Shown: positions 35,401 through 46,934 of the stretch, in pieces | Position numbering within the stretch: the stretch's first letter is position 1 | Layout: each line of letters starts with the position of its first letter | Assembly (NCBI GenBank): GCA_019054805.1 | Contig: JAHQIY010000002.1 | Location: 992,001-1,056,000, forward strand | Length of the DNA stretch: 64,000 nucleotides | DNA from: Brachionus manjavacas | Lineage: Eukaryota > Rotifera > Eurotatoria > Ploima > Brachionidae | Direction: 5' to 3' | Notes under the pieces: generated by a model | The model's database searches: none | What the model saw: the letters and a program-made list of their open reading frames with translations, nothing else | Told to the model about the DNA's origin: nothing | Program-made: the position numbers and the translations under genes

Positions 35401-37054
35401 GCTGGCATATAATGATAGCATATTGTTGATGGATCGTTGACTGATATAAAACTTAACACGATCTCCTGGACACAATTGGATACTTGGATGAACCAAATCG
35501 CTTAGTTGGTATGGTACAAAAAATGACTCACCATTTCGTTGATAAACAATTCGACCCTCTGCGTTCTAAAAATAATTTAAATTTTAGTAATTTTATTAAA
35601 ATTTGTTTTTTTTTTTTCATTAGATTTAATTTAATTAGATTATTCTAAGTCTTGTTTCGAATTCAGATTTGAAAAATAATTTAAATTTTTATTGATTTAT
35701 AATTTTTGATCATTCTTAAATGCTTAATGTAAATTTGAAAAAAAAATCTGACCTGTTCACCAATTTTATTTTTCCAGAAATTTTGAAATGTTTTTTCTAA
35801 CTTCTAGTGCAACATTTTTAAGTTATTTTATTTCTGAATAATTTTTTCGGAACAAATATAATTAGAGAATAACCAAAATTTCAAAATTAATAAGATCTTA
35901 TATTATTTTCCAAGAATAATTATTTATTTTTAAAAACTAATGAATTTAATTTCTGAAATAAAAACACAACTATTATATAACCACTATAATATGTCAGCTT
36001 TTTTATTTCTTAATTATTCTATCAAAAAATTTAACTTAATAAAATCAGGTGGAAATAAAATTACGCAATAAAGCATTCAAAAAATTTAAAATAGAAAAAA
36101 GCTTGTTAGGCTAAAATTTTCTTCGTTAGCAAATGAAAACTTGAAAAATTTGTATGGAATATTTGTTTTCTTTTCTTTACTTCCTTCATTAGAAATAGTT
36201 GAAAAAAATATTTAATTACATATGGGTTTTGGTGTTGGTTGGCTGCTATTGCTATAGTTCCTTCATTATACTCCGAGCCAAGAGATTTGAAGTCAGGTAA
36301 AGAACTAGACTGATGTAAACCTGTTAATTTGGCCATGTTTAATAGGTTATTCTGTTGATTAGTATTGATTGACTGGTTGAAAAAATTCTCTTTGTTTAAC
36401 AAATTCAAATTTGGACCGCTCTGGACTTGTTGCTGAATCTTGAACTTTTTCAATTCATTCAAAAGATTTTCATAATTTGATTGCTGCTGATTAAAAACCT
36501 GATTTTGCGTTAAAAGCAAATCTTTGAGATTCACTTGATTGTTTATTCTGGGATCATTTGAGGAGATTTTAACTAAATTTACGGCAATTTGCTTGTTATT
36601 TTTATCTACTGATTCATTAAATTCAACAAAATCGCCAGTTTTGAACACGTCCAAATTGCTATTGCACTGAAAAAACAGACCACTGTCACGGTTCAAGCAT
36701 CTTATCAGTCCGTAGCCATTGATTATTTTCTCAATGGTACCAATTTCTCTCTGGTTTAAATTTTGGTTCATTCGGTTGGAAAATTGGTTTTGATTTTTGT
36801 GTAACAATAGCTCATTCAAGTTGTGCAATGTGTTCACATTGTTTAAACTTGTTTGACCATGGCTCATCAGCTCATTTAGACTAATTTGATGTTTTTCAGA
36901 AGATTGAACACTTGTCATTTTACCATCTTGTACCAACACATTACCATTTGATATCTCACCCTGAAGTTTCTTTAGAAAATTTTTAATAAAAATTTAAAAA
37001 TTAAATAATTTGTTTTACTTTCCACAAAGCGTTTTCAATTTGTCCACTAGTCAT
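32411..37054 (-). CDS. CSDE1: CSDE1/Unr, multi-cold-shock-domain RNA-binding protein
   Basis: Four exons, 37019-37054, 36220-36969, 34081-35565 and 32411-33178, with all junctions in phase 0, give about 1012 aa, longer than the roughly 800 aa of vertebrate CSDE1. Cold-shock-type blocks recur: IEKIINGYGLIRC, GIISWLKDSFGKIDR with ETFFHFTDY, GILAKISNKHGAIKH, FLTMLKENYGFIEVN with DIFFHYSSL, and KIDSLKGHCGYIEYA with MLFFHVSDL. The C-terminal block RPGRLLNKLKSANID is the hallmark of the family. Exon 2 adds an Asn/Gln-rich region (NQNQFSNRMNQNLNQ and similar) that accounts for the extra length. Known role: a cytoplasmic mRNA-binding protein controlling translation and mRNA turnover. The two larger introns (654 and 902 nt) stand out in a window of tiny introns. 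Confidence 0.92.
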
Positions 37055-37059
37055 TTTAT

Positions 37060-37836
37060 GATCAAAGCACCAGGAATAATATATACCAAAATTGATTATT
37101 TATTTAAATAAATTATTTTTTGCTTATTTTTTTTTATATACAATGAAATGGACAAAATTATGTTCGGAAAAAAATAAAACTTTTAACAAAAAGATCACTA
37201 TTAAAACAAACTGTTTGTACAATAAATATTGAGCTTCTCTTGGTTTAATGGACTTAATAAACAAATGATGATTTTTTCTTCTTCAAAAAAATAAACGAGT
37301 GCTTGGAACTAAATATTTAAAAATCTAAAAAAAATAAAATTGAAAAATTAATATTTTTGGTTTGAGAAATTTCACAATTAAAATGGCGGGGGCTTTCAAA
37401 TTTTTTTGATATATGAGAGGGTTAGGTCTCGTTTGCCATTTAAGTGTATTTATATCCTTAGAAAATGATTTTTTATTCGATTATACTTGTGTTAAGTAAA
37501 CGCCACAAGTCTATATTTAGGAAATTTTCTTTTTATATGTAATGAAAGAATAAATTGAGTTGCTTTGCATATTCAAATTATAATAAAATGTAAATTTGCT
37601 TTATCGCTTTTTATGAAACAAAATTGCATTATTTTCTTGTTTTTATTCTAAGATAAAGAAATTTATTTTAACAAAATAATGCTATAATTTGGTTTTGACT
37701 TTTCGGATATTGATACCGGAAATTTTTTTACAGTAACAAAAATAGTAACAAAAAGGGTCGTAAAAAACCCTCAGGGCTTAGAGTGTGCTTAAGTAATGTT
37801 TTTTGAAAATTTAGAATTGTATGCAAACATTAAGTA
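37060..37836. other. Spacer upstream of CSDE1
   Basis: Likely holds the CSDE1 promoter. No coding signal is seen; AT-rich throughout apart from a short GGCGGGGG patch at 37386. Confidence 0.4.
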
Positions 37837-37845
37837 GCGTTTTTT

Positions 37846-39162
37846 GGCTATCATTTCCTACCTTCACTAATATATTTCCAATTCGTCATCTAATTAATAT
37901 CTATTCTTCATCTAATAAATTTCCTTTTGAGTATAATTATATATACCTACACTAATAAATTAAATGGAACCTAATTTATTTCGAAGTCTACTCTAATTAA
38001 TTAAATTTCATCTAAATAAATTCGTCATCATCAAACCAATTCTGAGAATTACGAGGAAAAAAACTTCGGTCTTTTAGTTGCTTTTAATGGCATTGGATGA
38101 GATGCAGTTCAGCCAGGGTATCAAGCTTTTCGAAGGGAAGTGGAAGAAGAAAAATGACGATGGAGTCGACGGTTTTATGGATTATTTTCATAAGCAATGG
38201 GTTGATAATCTACCTGGATGGTATGAAGGTAAATTAAGTTTCAATATATTTTCTTATTAAAATTGAGAAATTATAGGAAATCAAATATTTATGTTATTTT
38301 TTTCTTTTATCAAGATACGCGCCAGGGTACGTTCCAAGTACAAAAAATGCCTTAGAATCCACCATCAGTCGCATCAAGACCGATATTACCTTCCGATCAC
38401 GCCTACCATTAGATGGATTCCTTGCCTGCGTTAAAGATGAGATTATTCATACCTGGAGTACGGATCGTGACCCATTGATAGCCCATCAAGGCAACCTTAA
38501 AGCCTTCGTCCAAACTCCAACTGCTGATACAAAACCGCTTTTAGACAGTGCCTGGAAGTGGCTATTGCTCGCCAAGAACATCATCAGTAAAGGTAACAAG
38601 CACTATATTGCCAGTGGTCTCTCAAAGAAGAACGATATTACAACCTATGAGAGCGCGCTGAAGAAGACAAGAGCTTCGATGTTTTCATCCATGGAATCAA
38701 CATGTGCCGAGTCGTCACACTCAACAATCAAGACTTCCGCCGCAGCAAGTGTAATTGTCCCAACTATGACAAAAAGAACATTTGCAAGCACATCATCGGC
38801 GTCGCTAGTTATTTCAATCTATACACCATTCCACTCGAGATCAAGAACTTGCCTATGGGAGAAAAACGAAAGCGTGGTGCTCCTAAAAAAGCTACCAAGG
38901 CTCTTGTTAGGATGTAAAAGCTTGTTGGTCGCTTATTTTTCTTATTATTTCTTATAATTTCTCATTATTTGTTTCTAATTTTTTGTTTGTTTGTCGTTTG
39001 CTTAAAAAAATAAATAATTGATTATTACTATAAACTATCGATTTATATTTAAAATTGATTAGATGATCCCCAAATTATATAGTGGAGCTATATATTATAA
39101 ATGGAGCTTTATTTTATTAGTGACGATGGAAATATATTAGTGAAGGTAAGGAAATTTTTCCC
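37846..39162 (+). mobile_element. Mutator-like DNA transposon with 9-bp target duplication
   Basis: GCGTTTTTT lies directly outside both ends (37837-37845, 39163-39171). The ends are inverted repeats: ATTTCCTACCTTCACTAATA on the left, ATTTCCTTACCTTCACTAAT on the right in reverse complement, continuing through TATTTCCA. Inside lies a decayed MULE transposase with a SWIM zinc finger, listed separately. A 9-bp duplication is the standard mark of Mutator-like elements. Confidence 0.8.
38078..38917 (+). pseudogene. MULE transposase relic with SWIM zinc finger
   Basis: First part (38078-38235): FHKQWVDNLPGWYEG, then a possible intron ending TATCAAG at about 38314. Second part: YAPGYVPSTKNALESTISRI, RSRLPLDGFLACVKDEIIHT, continuing to about 38670. 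A one-base frameshift there moves to the frame encoding FDVFIHGINMCRVVTLN and the SWIM finger (KCNCPNYDKKNICKHIIGVA: CxC...CxH), ending GEKRKRGAPKK. This is the C-terminal half of a Mutator-like transposase; the DDE core upstream is mostly missing. The frameshift and missing core make it non-functional. Confidence 0.8.
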
Positions 39163-39171
39163 GCGTTTTTT

Positions 39172-39950
39172 TAGCAAAAAATTTTGGCTTTTTGTTCAGA
39201 AAATTTAAAACATTAAAGGTTTGCTGAATATTTTCGTTTATGAAAACTTTTTTTTTAGCCTTCATTTATTTTTTATCTTAAACTAGAAAAAAATCTGAAC
39301 AAATCTTGGTTTTTAATTTTTTTAATTTAAAATTCATTTTATTATAATAAAGTAAGCAAAAATATTTTTTCCGATCATTGATTAATTTTGATTTGGTCAT
39401 ATTCTAAAAAAGGAAAATTCATTTTTTTTCTAGTTAAACGTAAATGGAACTAGATACAATTTAAATAAAATATGCTTCTTTTTTTAATTTTCATTCTTAG
39501 ATGACATGATGTTTCCGATCATGAGTTCTTTTTAAACTAAGTCCTTTAAAATTAGACTTTATGATCAAATAGAAGAATAGAAGAAGTTTATGATCAAATT
39601 TTTATGATCATGCTCAAAAATTTAAAAAAGGTTCAGATATTTTTTTTCTTAAATTTTGCTGCTGGGGCAAATTTTCAGACTAAGCATTCAATGTTAAATT
39701 GAATTTTTTACATCTACAAATCTGCAAAAATTTTCCAAAATTACAAATTTGATAACACTTAGATTCTAATTTTTCTTAATTTTATTATCAAATATTAAAA
39801 AAAATTAATAGAAAAAAATTGGATAAAATAGGTGTAAATTTTAGAGAATTTTAGAAATTAAACTCTTTGGTGAAATAGAATGAGCTTAATTTTTATTTGA
39901 AAATTTGAAAAAAATTTGGAAAATTCTTTTTTAATTTTTAAACAATTCAT
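39172..39950. other. Spacer, no gene seen
   Basis: AT-rich, no structure noted. Confidence 0.4.
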
Positions 39951-39962
39951 TTATTTATTTTT

Positions 39963-39984
39963 TACCGAGCAAATGCTTCTTCAG
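39963..39984 (-). repeat. Isolated LINE 3'-end hairpin
   Basis: In reverse complement CTGAAGAAGCATTTGCTCGG, with an AAAAATAAATAAATGA tail: the conserved 3' terminus with a GAAGCATTTGCTC stem variant. Confidence 0.6.
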
Positions 39985-40059
39985 GATAAAAACATATTAA
40001 AAAACTAAAAATAAAGTTAAATAAATTAATAAATAAATTTTCGATCTGGGGCTGGCTTA

Positions 40060-40330
40060 AGCTGCGCTTACAATCTTACAAGGCACAATAAGACGATTCA
40101 TAGAGAAAAAGTAAAAAATTGTCTTGCAAGATTTAACTTTTTTGTTAACAGAGTTGTGAACGATTGGAATAAATTGCCGGAAGAGGTTATTGAAGCAAGA
40201 AGCCTGAACAGTTTTAAGTCGAAGCTTGATAACTGGTTGGCGAAAAAATGTGTAACGACTGCTATAGCTCTATGAGCTCACTTGAACTGGTTTCAAGTTG
40301 AAGTTTATTTTACTACTACTACCCCTAAAT
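40060..40330 (+). mobile_element. LINE 3' end with ACT-triplet tail
   Basis: An uninterrupted frame 40072-40275 reads RFNFFVNRVVNDWNKLPEEV, then SLNSFKSKLDNWLAKKC and a stop. A 45-nt 3' UTR follows and ends in (ACT)4 at about 40310-40322. It is the best preserved representative of the tail also seen at 6.6, 14.3 and 28.3 kb. Confidence 0.8.
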
Positions 40331-40410
40331 AATAAAAAATAAATAAAAAATGAATAAAAAGAAAAATAATTCATTCAGATTTAAATTTATATTCAGTCGT
40401 TGAAAAACTT

Positions 40411-40988
40411 AGTTTAGTCGGTTAGGTGAATCAAAATTCACTTATTATCCGAAAAATTCTTGTTCTAAGGTTTTGTGCACTATTGATTCACCCAATTTTT
40501 TTATTCAAAATAGAATTCGGGTGAACCAAAATAGAATATGACGAACAATTTTTACAAATTGAATAAAGCTATTTAATAAGATGCCTAATTGTTGGAACTG
40601 ATAAAAAAATTAGTAAATAATTTTTTTAGTTTTTTTTTTTGAAGGAGCTTTGAAATAGCATTTGCTCTGACCTGGTTGACTTGGTATTACCCTTTCAACA
40701 ATCTCAAATACCCAAATACGCCCTTTACTTAAATCTTTGCCTTTCAGCATAAAAAAATAAAAATTAAAGAAAATTAAAATTAATTTTTCACCCTTCAAGT
40801 GTTAGACTTTGGGGAACAAAGATTCATCTATTTCGAATAATTTCCCTTCTGCCCAACTTTAAATTTTCTATTAAATTTTTTTATATATCTTATCATTACA
40901 TTAGCTTTTTTAAATTAGGTGAACTAATATTTCATAAAATTTGAGAACAAGAATTGTTCCAGTAACAGTTGAACCATCGACTAGACAC
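40411..40988 (-). mobile_element. Merlin/ISXO2-like DNA transposon fossil, 9-bp target duplication
   Basis: GAAAAACTT lies outside both ends (40402-40410 and 40989-40997); Merlin elements duplicate 8-9 bp. The ends share TAGTCGRT and, further in, AATTCTTGTTCT in inverted orientation. Internally, on the minus strand, 40855-40630 encodes the ISXO2-like transposase core listed separately. The element is about 578 bp, much shorter than an autonomous Merlin. Confidence 0.75.
40630..40855 (-). pseudogene. ISXO2-like (Merlin) transposase fragment
   Basis: Minus-strand reading: WAEGKLFEIDESLFPKV, a stop, HLKG, then a 54-nt GT...AG intron and GKDLSKGRIWVFEIVERVIP followed by SQPGQSKCYFKAPSKKKT. The block EIDES...(K)HxKG...WVFxIxER is the DDE signature region of IS1595/ISXO2-type transposases. 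The in-frame intron shows the ancestor was adapted to eukaryotic expression. The stop and missing flanks make it dead. Confidence 0.7.
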
Positions 40989-40999
40989 GAAAAACTTTG

Positions 41000-42980
41000 C
41001 TTTCTTCTTATAAAATTTTGATTTAAGTGATAATTTACTTTGGTATGGTGCATTTTAACAAATACTCAATTTATGAAAAATGGAAAACAGAGCGTAGATA
41101 GTTTTTTAACTACAAACATTATCTTTAAGGAACATCATATCACAAACCCAAAGTCAAAAATTATAAAAAAAAAAAAAAAGTTTTTCATGTTTGCAATATT
41201 TACTAAAAAATTTTTTTTTTTTGAAACTGCAAAAAATATTTGAAACATCGCACTTCAATGTTATTTCAACATTGAATACATTTTGTAATTCAAACACATT
41301 AAACCAATTAGATAATAATTTAAAGGTTTAAAATTATTTTTAATTTTAAGAAAAATAAGTGTTTTGTTTTTTGAAAAATAAATCAAGTTTTTTTTTTAAA
41401 TATTTTTTATTACATCGCCAGAATTGGCGTTAATTGAATTAAATAAATAAATAAAGAAAAATAAAAATTCTGTAGCATTAATTGGATATTTATTTAGATG
41501 TGTTTCATCAAAATCTGAATATAAAGGACAAAATAAAAGCGTAAGATTAAAACAAAGTAAAAACTCGTCCTATTTAAATGAATCGGACTGATCACTTTAT
41601 AGCTATTTAAAAACGCTTAAGAATTTTTTGAGGGAGCAAAAGCTCGGTATATTTGAAACAAAAAAATTATTGATAATAAATAATAATAGAATCAAATCAG
41701 TTCAACTGATGAGTTAATAGTTTTTAATAAAAATTAATTAAATTCAGCTAAAACCAAAATTGAAAAATGAAGTGTAAAATTATTAAATTTGACGTTTGTG
41801 ATGAAGCGTTTAAATACAGTATCATTCAAAAAGTCAGTATTTAATTTTTTCTCCTGCATTATCCTTTTGTTTTTAACTCTTTTATCAAAAATTAAAAATC
41901 TGATGTTTTTTAATAAACAAGAAATTAAAATAAATATATTTTTTTTAATTTTGGAGTTAATCTCCAAAATTATTTTTTCAAAAAAAAATGGATAATTAAA
42001 TTAAAAATTTTAATTTATTACAAGTTTAATTATTAGTTTTAAATTGAAATAATAGTTTTGTAAAAAATAAAATTCGCGGCGATTGTATTGAAAAAAATAC
42101 CTATATTTTCATGATCCTGGAAATTTAACTAATTCATTTTTAAATAAATTAAAAATTAATGCAAAAAAAAATTCAACCAGGATGGATAATTAAAAAATTT
42201 TCTTAATTTGATATTAAAAAGAAAATTAATCATGTTTTGAATTTTTTCTTTTTCAAAAAAATTCGATTTTGGTAGTTTTGGCATGTTTCTTCAAGGTGCT
42301 ATTTGTTTTGGAAGAATTTTATGTAACTCCAATTTAATCTTTCTGTTCATTTTTTTTTCTTTTCTTTTTGGTCAATTATTCTAATCTAGTATTTAAATGT
42401 TAGGAATACATTGAGTTCTGGATTGAATTAAAATAAGTATCTCTGAATGACTTAGAATGTAAGCCAAACATTACAGTCTTCATTTAGTCCAATATCATTG
42501 CGGAATATGCTACATTGACAATTTTGTTTTAAATAAATTAATTTTGATTGCGAATATTTAAAAAAAAACATCAATTAATAGTAAAAGACAAAGTTAGCAT
42601 TCGACTGATTTATTTTACAAAGTAAGACAAACCACTTTGAAAAAATAAAAAGTAACCATATTGAAAAAAAATAAAAAAAAATTGTACTCTAAGAATAAAT
42701 ACAAAAATTAGAATAAAGTTTTATTTTTAATTTTTTTTAATTTCGAATTTAACTCTACAATTTATTAAGTTTATTACAAAATAAAGCGAAATTTTTCTAA
42801 GAATAAAATCAAGCTTTTGCGCTTACTCTTAGTTTAAAGTCAGACGTCAAGGTTTATTCTAAAAAAATAAAAAAATTTTATAATGTGGTTTCGATGGTAT
42901 TAATTCCGTATGGGATTTTGACAATGTTCCAAGAGTAATGGTCATGTGTTTACGGTACCCTTATGAATTTAATTTGAATA
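41000..42980. other. Long AT-rich spacer
   Basis: Contains a diverged LINE-type hairpin at 41630-41649 (GGGAGCAAAAGCTCGGTA). The open frames at 41040, 41734 and 41789 look composition-driven. No gene is seen. Confidence 0.45.
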
Positions 42981-43085
42981 TTTCTTTATATAAAAAACAG
43001 ATTATTTAATGAAAAATGGTCATGTTAATTGAAAAAAGTTAAATTAAAAAGAAAAGATCCAGCTTACATTTTCTTGAACAGAATT
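42980..43085 (+). repeat. Dispersed repeat, inverted copy at 50.69-50.78 kb
   Basis: GAAAAATGGTCATGTTAATT and the 60 nt that follow, ending near CCAGCTTAC, recur in reverse complement at 50690-50775. This is about 90 nt with roughly 80% identity judged by eye. Element boundaries are unknown. Confidence 0.55.
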
Positions 43086-43764
43086 TGAAGATTTTTATTT
43101 AATTTAAGGTTTTTTTTTTTAATAAAACTTTCTAATGACTTTAATTATTAAAAAAATATTTTTTCTAAGCTATTTCAAATATTACTATTTTTTTATTTTA
43201 GTCAATATAATATATAATCTTCGTATATTTATAAAAAAGTTATTTTGCAACAATAAGTCGAATTTTTTCTTTGTCAGCTAATTTATTTACAGTAGTAAAT
43301 TTAAACTCATTGTTTTTTTTGTTAATTTTTGAAAAAAAAAATTAAATGAATTATAAACAAAAAATTACCTGCTACTTGATAGAATATTCAAAATAAGTTA
43401 ACTAAACTTAGAACTTATAGCCCATTAGCAGAAATTTAAAGATGATTGAACATATCTATTTAAAAATAAAAGATTTTTTCTTAAGACAATTAAAGCAAAG
43501 TAAATTTTGTATTGATCTTTTTCTCTTCCAGAAATAACAGTATTTTTGATATGATCACAAAATGATCTGAGTCATGTTTCGGTGAAAAACAATCTATAGG
43601 TTCTAATTTTTATATTAGATCAAATTTCCAATATTGACTCAACAAGCTTTGAAGTTTAGTCAATTAAACAAAATTTGTGACAAAATCAAAGCTATTTATT
43701 ACCATAATTAATTAAGATTAGACTTTTCAAAATGATTTAATATTGATTTAAAAAGATTTTAGTT

Positions 43765-43920
43765 TAGTCTTTATTAAGATATTGTCAAACAAAAAATTTC
43801 ATTTATTTTTATTTTTTTGATCATTTTTTATGAACTCTATTGCAACTTTTTATTTTTTTTGTTTTATGATTTATTCTGAAAGAGCTCTAGCTCCGTACAG
43901 AAAACAAATAAATAAATAAA
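43765..43920 (+). mobile_element. Internally deleted LINE copy with 3' hairpin
   Basis: AAGATATTGTCAAACAAAAA at about 43775, identical to a stretch at 9601 in the LINE, is followed within 80 nt by the 3' terminus (CTGAAAGAGCTCTAGCTCCG, 43876-43900) and an AAATAAATAAATAAA tail. Over 1 kb of the element between the two is missing. Confidence 0.7.
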
Positions 43921-43924
43921 ATAA

Positions 43925-44895
43925 ATCTTTAGTGAATTAAAAGAAAACAATAAATAAGTTAAAAAATTTATAAGAGGAAAAAAATTCTAATAACTTTTTT
44001 CCCATAATAGCTCAATTTAGTAAAAAATAATTTTTTCACTAATTTATTTTGACTATGTTATTTAAAAAAAAAACTCCTCGGAGAAAAAAAAACAAAATAT
44101 AATTGAAGAAATTTTTTTGTTTTTTTTTTAAATATATAATTAGGGGGTGATCCCCAGGTTTGTCCGAATGGCTTGCGCCTTCGTTTAAACCCAGTTATTG
44201 CAAAAAAAATGTTAAATATAAAATATATTTAAAATAAAACTTATGTTTTATTTTAAATAATTGAATGAATTGTAAATTAAAATAAAACATAAGTTTACTT
44301 AAACTAAAAAATGACAAAAGTCAATAGGCATTAAAATAATGGCACAATTTTGTATAAGTAAATGAATAATTTATACAGCAGGATTAAAAATATATTTATA
44401 ATAATAAATGAGGAAGCCTCACAATTATTTTGTAGAATTTATTAAGATTTGATTAATTGTTAAATTTTTTTTCAATTTTTGAAAAAAAAAATTCACAGAA
44501 TGTTTTGAGTGAAATTGAAATTAAATTAAATTAATGAAAAAATTATCTAAAGTAGATTTAAAGACAAATAAATTAAATTTTTGCTTTATTTTAAGTTTAT
44601 TGATTACTATGCAGACTCGACTTTATAACTTGTCAAAATATTAAAGAGAAAATTAACAAAATCAAATAATTAATACTCAGCTATTTATTTAATTAAATTT
44701 TTAAAATATGTTTCTATTTAGTTTTTTATCGCTTGTGATATTATTTCAAAGAATTTTTAACTTTTTTATTAAAATTTTTCAATAAAATTGTTTTTAATAT
44801 TTATTAAGTAGCATTCGAAATCTTTAATCTTTAGTCTTATATTTTAACTTATTTTAATTTTTCTTAAATTTTTTCTTTACATTTTTATTTTTTTT
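43925..44895. other. AT-rich spacer
   Basis: Apart from the 44237-44296 hairpin, no gene is seen. A short GC-richer patch at 44150-44210 has no reading frame. Confidence 0.4.
44237..44296. repeat. 20-bp perfect inverted repeat
   Basis: AAACTTATGTTTTATTTTAA (44237-44256) and its complement (44277-44296) with a 20-nt loop. A small foldback with no flanking duplication noted. Confidence 0.75.
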
Positions 44896-44900
44896 TTAAT

Positions 44901-44945
44901 CTGAAGGAGCTTTAGCTCGGCACAGATAAAACAAATAAATAAATA
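44901..44945 (+). repeat. LINE 3'-end hairpin with AAATA tail
   Basis: CTGAAGGAGCTTTAGCTCGG then CACAGATAAAACAAATAAATAAATAA. The sequence before it is T-rich and cannot be assigned to the coding part, so the copy is nearly all 3' end. Confidence 0.7.
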
Positions 44946-45121
44946 AGTCATTTAATTACAAAAAAAATTTAGACCTTTTTCTGACAAGAGGCATAAAATT
45001 TCCTTATAAGATTACGATTTTTAAAATTGTAATAAAACTATTTATTTTTGATTTTAGGAAAATTTAATAGAAAAAATTTGTTTTTTTAGGTTTAAATCGT
45101 GAAAAAACAAGAAGAACATTG

Positions 45122-45823
45122 TTTCCGCACAAAAAAATCTCTTCAGCACAAAGACCCCTCTTCTCAGCATTAAAAATCTAATAAGTCTAAAAAAGCTTTT
45201 TAGCACAAAAATTTTGTGTTTAAACCATAATTTTATTTAAATAAAAAAAAATGCAAAATATTTATTTAATTTTTTAAATGAAGTCAAATTAATGCCTGGA
45301 ATGCCACCTTTTAGCCAATTTGTTCCTTCCTCTTTTCGGCATGTTAGCCAACTCATCATTATCAAGCAATTCTTTTAATGCCATTAAATGAGAACAATAG
45401 GCATATTTCACAAGGTATTTGCAACTACATGTATTTTCTTTTGTATTCAAGGTGTAATAACCATTAAAGATATAACTTCTTTTTCCCATAAGTTTGAAAT
45501 TTTCCCAGTATTCCATACTTTTGGCTATTCTTGTCGCGCTACTTGTTGGTTTAGGCATAATTTCAAATTTCTCTAGATTAAGTGAATAATATCTAACAAT
45601 ATCAAAGCATTTCAGTACAAAACTATATACACTTAGCTATTTCTTTGTGTAAAATCTCTTTTAACACACTCGTTAAATGACTCAATAGCTGAGTTAGAAC
45701 ACAAAAATAAAATTATTGTTTAAACACAAAATTTTTGTGCTAAAAAGCTTTTTTAGATGATTTCAATTTTTTGTGCTGATCAGATTTTTTTTGCGCTAAA
45801 AAGATTTTTGTTTGTGCGGAAAA
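45122..45823 (-). mobile_element. Short Mutator-like element with roughly 105-bp inverted ends
   Basis: The left end (from TTTCCGCACAAAAAAATC at 45122) and the right end (ending GATTTTTGTTTGTGCGGAAA at 45823) are inverted repeats. They share TCAGCACAAA- and CTAAAAAAGCTTTTTAGCAC blocks and end in a common TTTTGTGTTTAAAC. Inside on the minus strand is a SWIM-finger transposase relic. No clear target duplication was seen. Confidence 0.75.
45289..45690 (-). pseudogene. MULE transposase C-terminal relic with SWIM finger
   Basis: Minus-strand reading: NSAIESFNECVKRDFTQRN near 45690-45630, then degenerate sequence with stops, then from 45558 PKPTSSATRIAKSMEYWENF, KRSYIFNGYYTLN and the SWIM finger NTCSCKYLVKYAYCSHLMAL (CxC...CxH), ending near KRGRNKLAKRWHSRH at 45289. 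It is too short and broken to work. The sequence is unlike the transposase at 38 kb, so a second MULE lineage is present. Confidence 0.75.
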
Positions 45824-45829
45824 GGGAGA

Positions 45830-46930
45830 CCCAAAAAAAAGTGCATTTTTTGTTCTTTTACCCTAGAAGATTATTAGATTAAAAATCTTTAGTTTGGAAT
45901 TTTAATAAAATTTGTCAAAAAATCTAATCAAGCTCAATATTTAGCACAATGGTAATTGAAGGTTCAAATCAAATTTTAGAGAAAAATTGGCTTAAGTTTT
46001 TCAAAGAAATTGGGCAAAGTTGTTAGACTGAGAGCAAAATATTTTCGTCGAAATTTGTTTCAATTAATCTTCTTAATTGATTAATTAAATTACAAATGGC
46101 ATGAGAATCTTGTACCTTATTTGATTTGACATATCAACAATAATCTGTTGCAATCACTTAAAATTGACAACAAAATATCGAGAGCAAATAGCTTCTTCGT
46201 TCAAATGTCACTTACCTATAAAAAAATTATATAAATTTAAAAAAAAAAATTTTATTATTGTCTCCATTCAATAAATGAACCAAAATTGAAAAAATAATTT
46301 TTTTTCTCTTCTTCTTTTGAAAAAATTAATAAACTACACACTTCAAAAAGTCGACTTGGCTGTTTGGTGTTGAAGTTTACACTGTTGAAATTTCGCATTC
46401 TGTCTCAAAGTTTCAACTAAGCGATCACTGTATACATTAATTGTCGCCTAAATCTTCTTACTTATAATCTTATTCGATGTTTTATGTTTACATCAATGGT
46501 CAAGATTTTATCTAGGTGATTTGGCACTCTAAAAACACTGCCGCTCTTAACAAAAACAAGATCAACTACACATGATAATGTTTGTAGGAATCAATTGCTA
46601 AACCAGCAGTATATTGATAGGAACAAAGCAAAATTTGTCAATTTGTCAAAACATTAATCTTAACGGGTTCAAACTATTACGCGATCACAACTAGCCATCC
46701 AATTGCCCATCTTTTCCATCCATTTTCCAGCCTCCATTGGCTCTTTTTTTCCATAATTAAAAAAATAAAGCTGAAAAATACACATTTATTAATTAATTTT
46801 AGTTACACGCGGAGCTTACCTGGCGCGGCTCACTCTCTTTCAACTCATCATTATATAAACATATTATATAACCAAAAATTATCTAATTCATTCTATTTCA
46901 GATTAATTGTTTACGCAATAAAGTAGATCA
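45830..46930. promoter_or_regulatory. Upstream region of the T-box gene
   Basis: No coding frame. A GC-richer patch at 46805-46835 (ACGCGGAGCTTACCTGGCGC) precedes a TATATAA word at about 46851, and TCTATTTCAG at about 46894-46903 could be the acceptor of a 5' UTR intron just before the start codon. A start site 25-35 nt past the TATA word would lie close to that acceptor, so the two cannot both be right. Expression control cannot be read further. Confidence 0.3.
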
Positions 46931-46934
46931 AATA

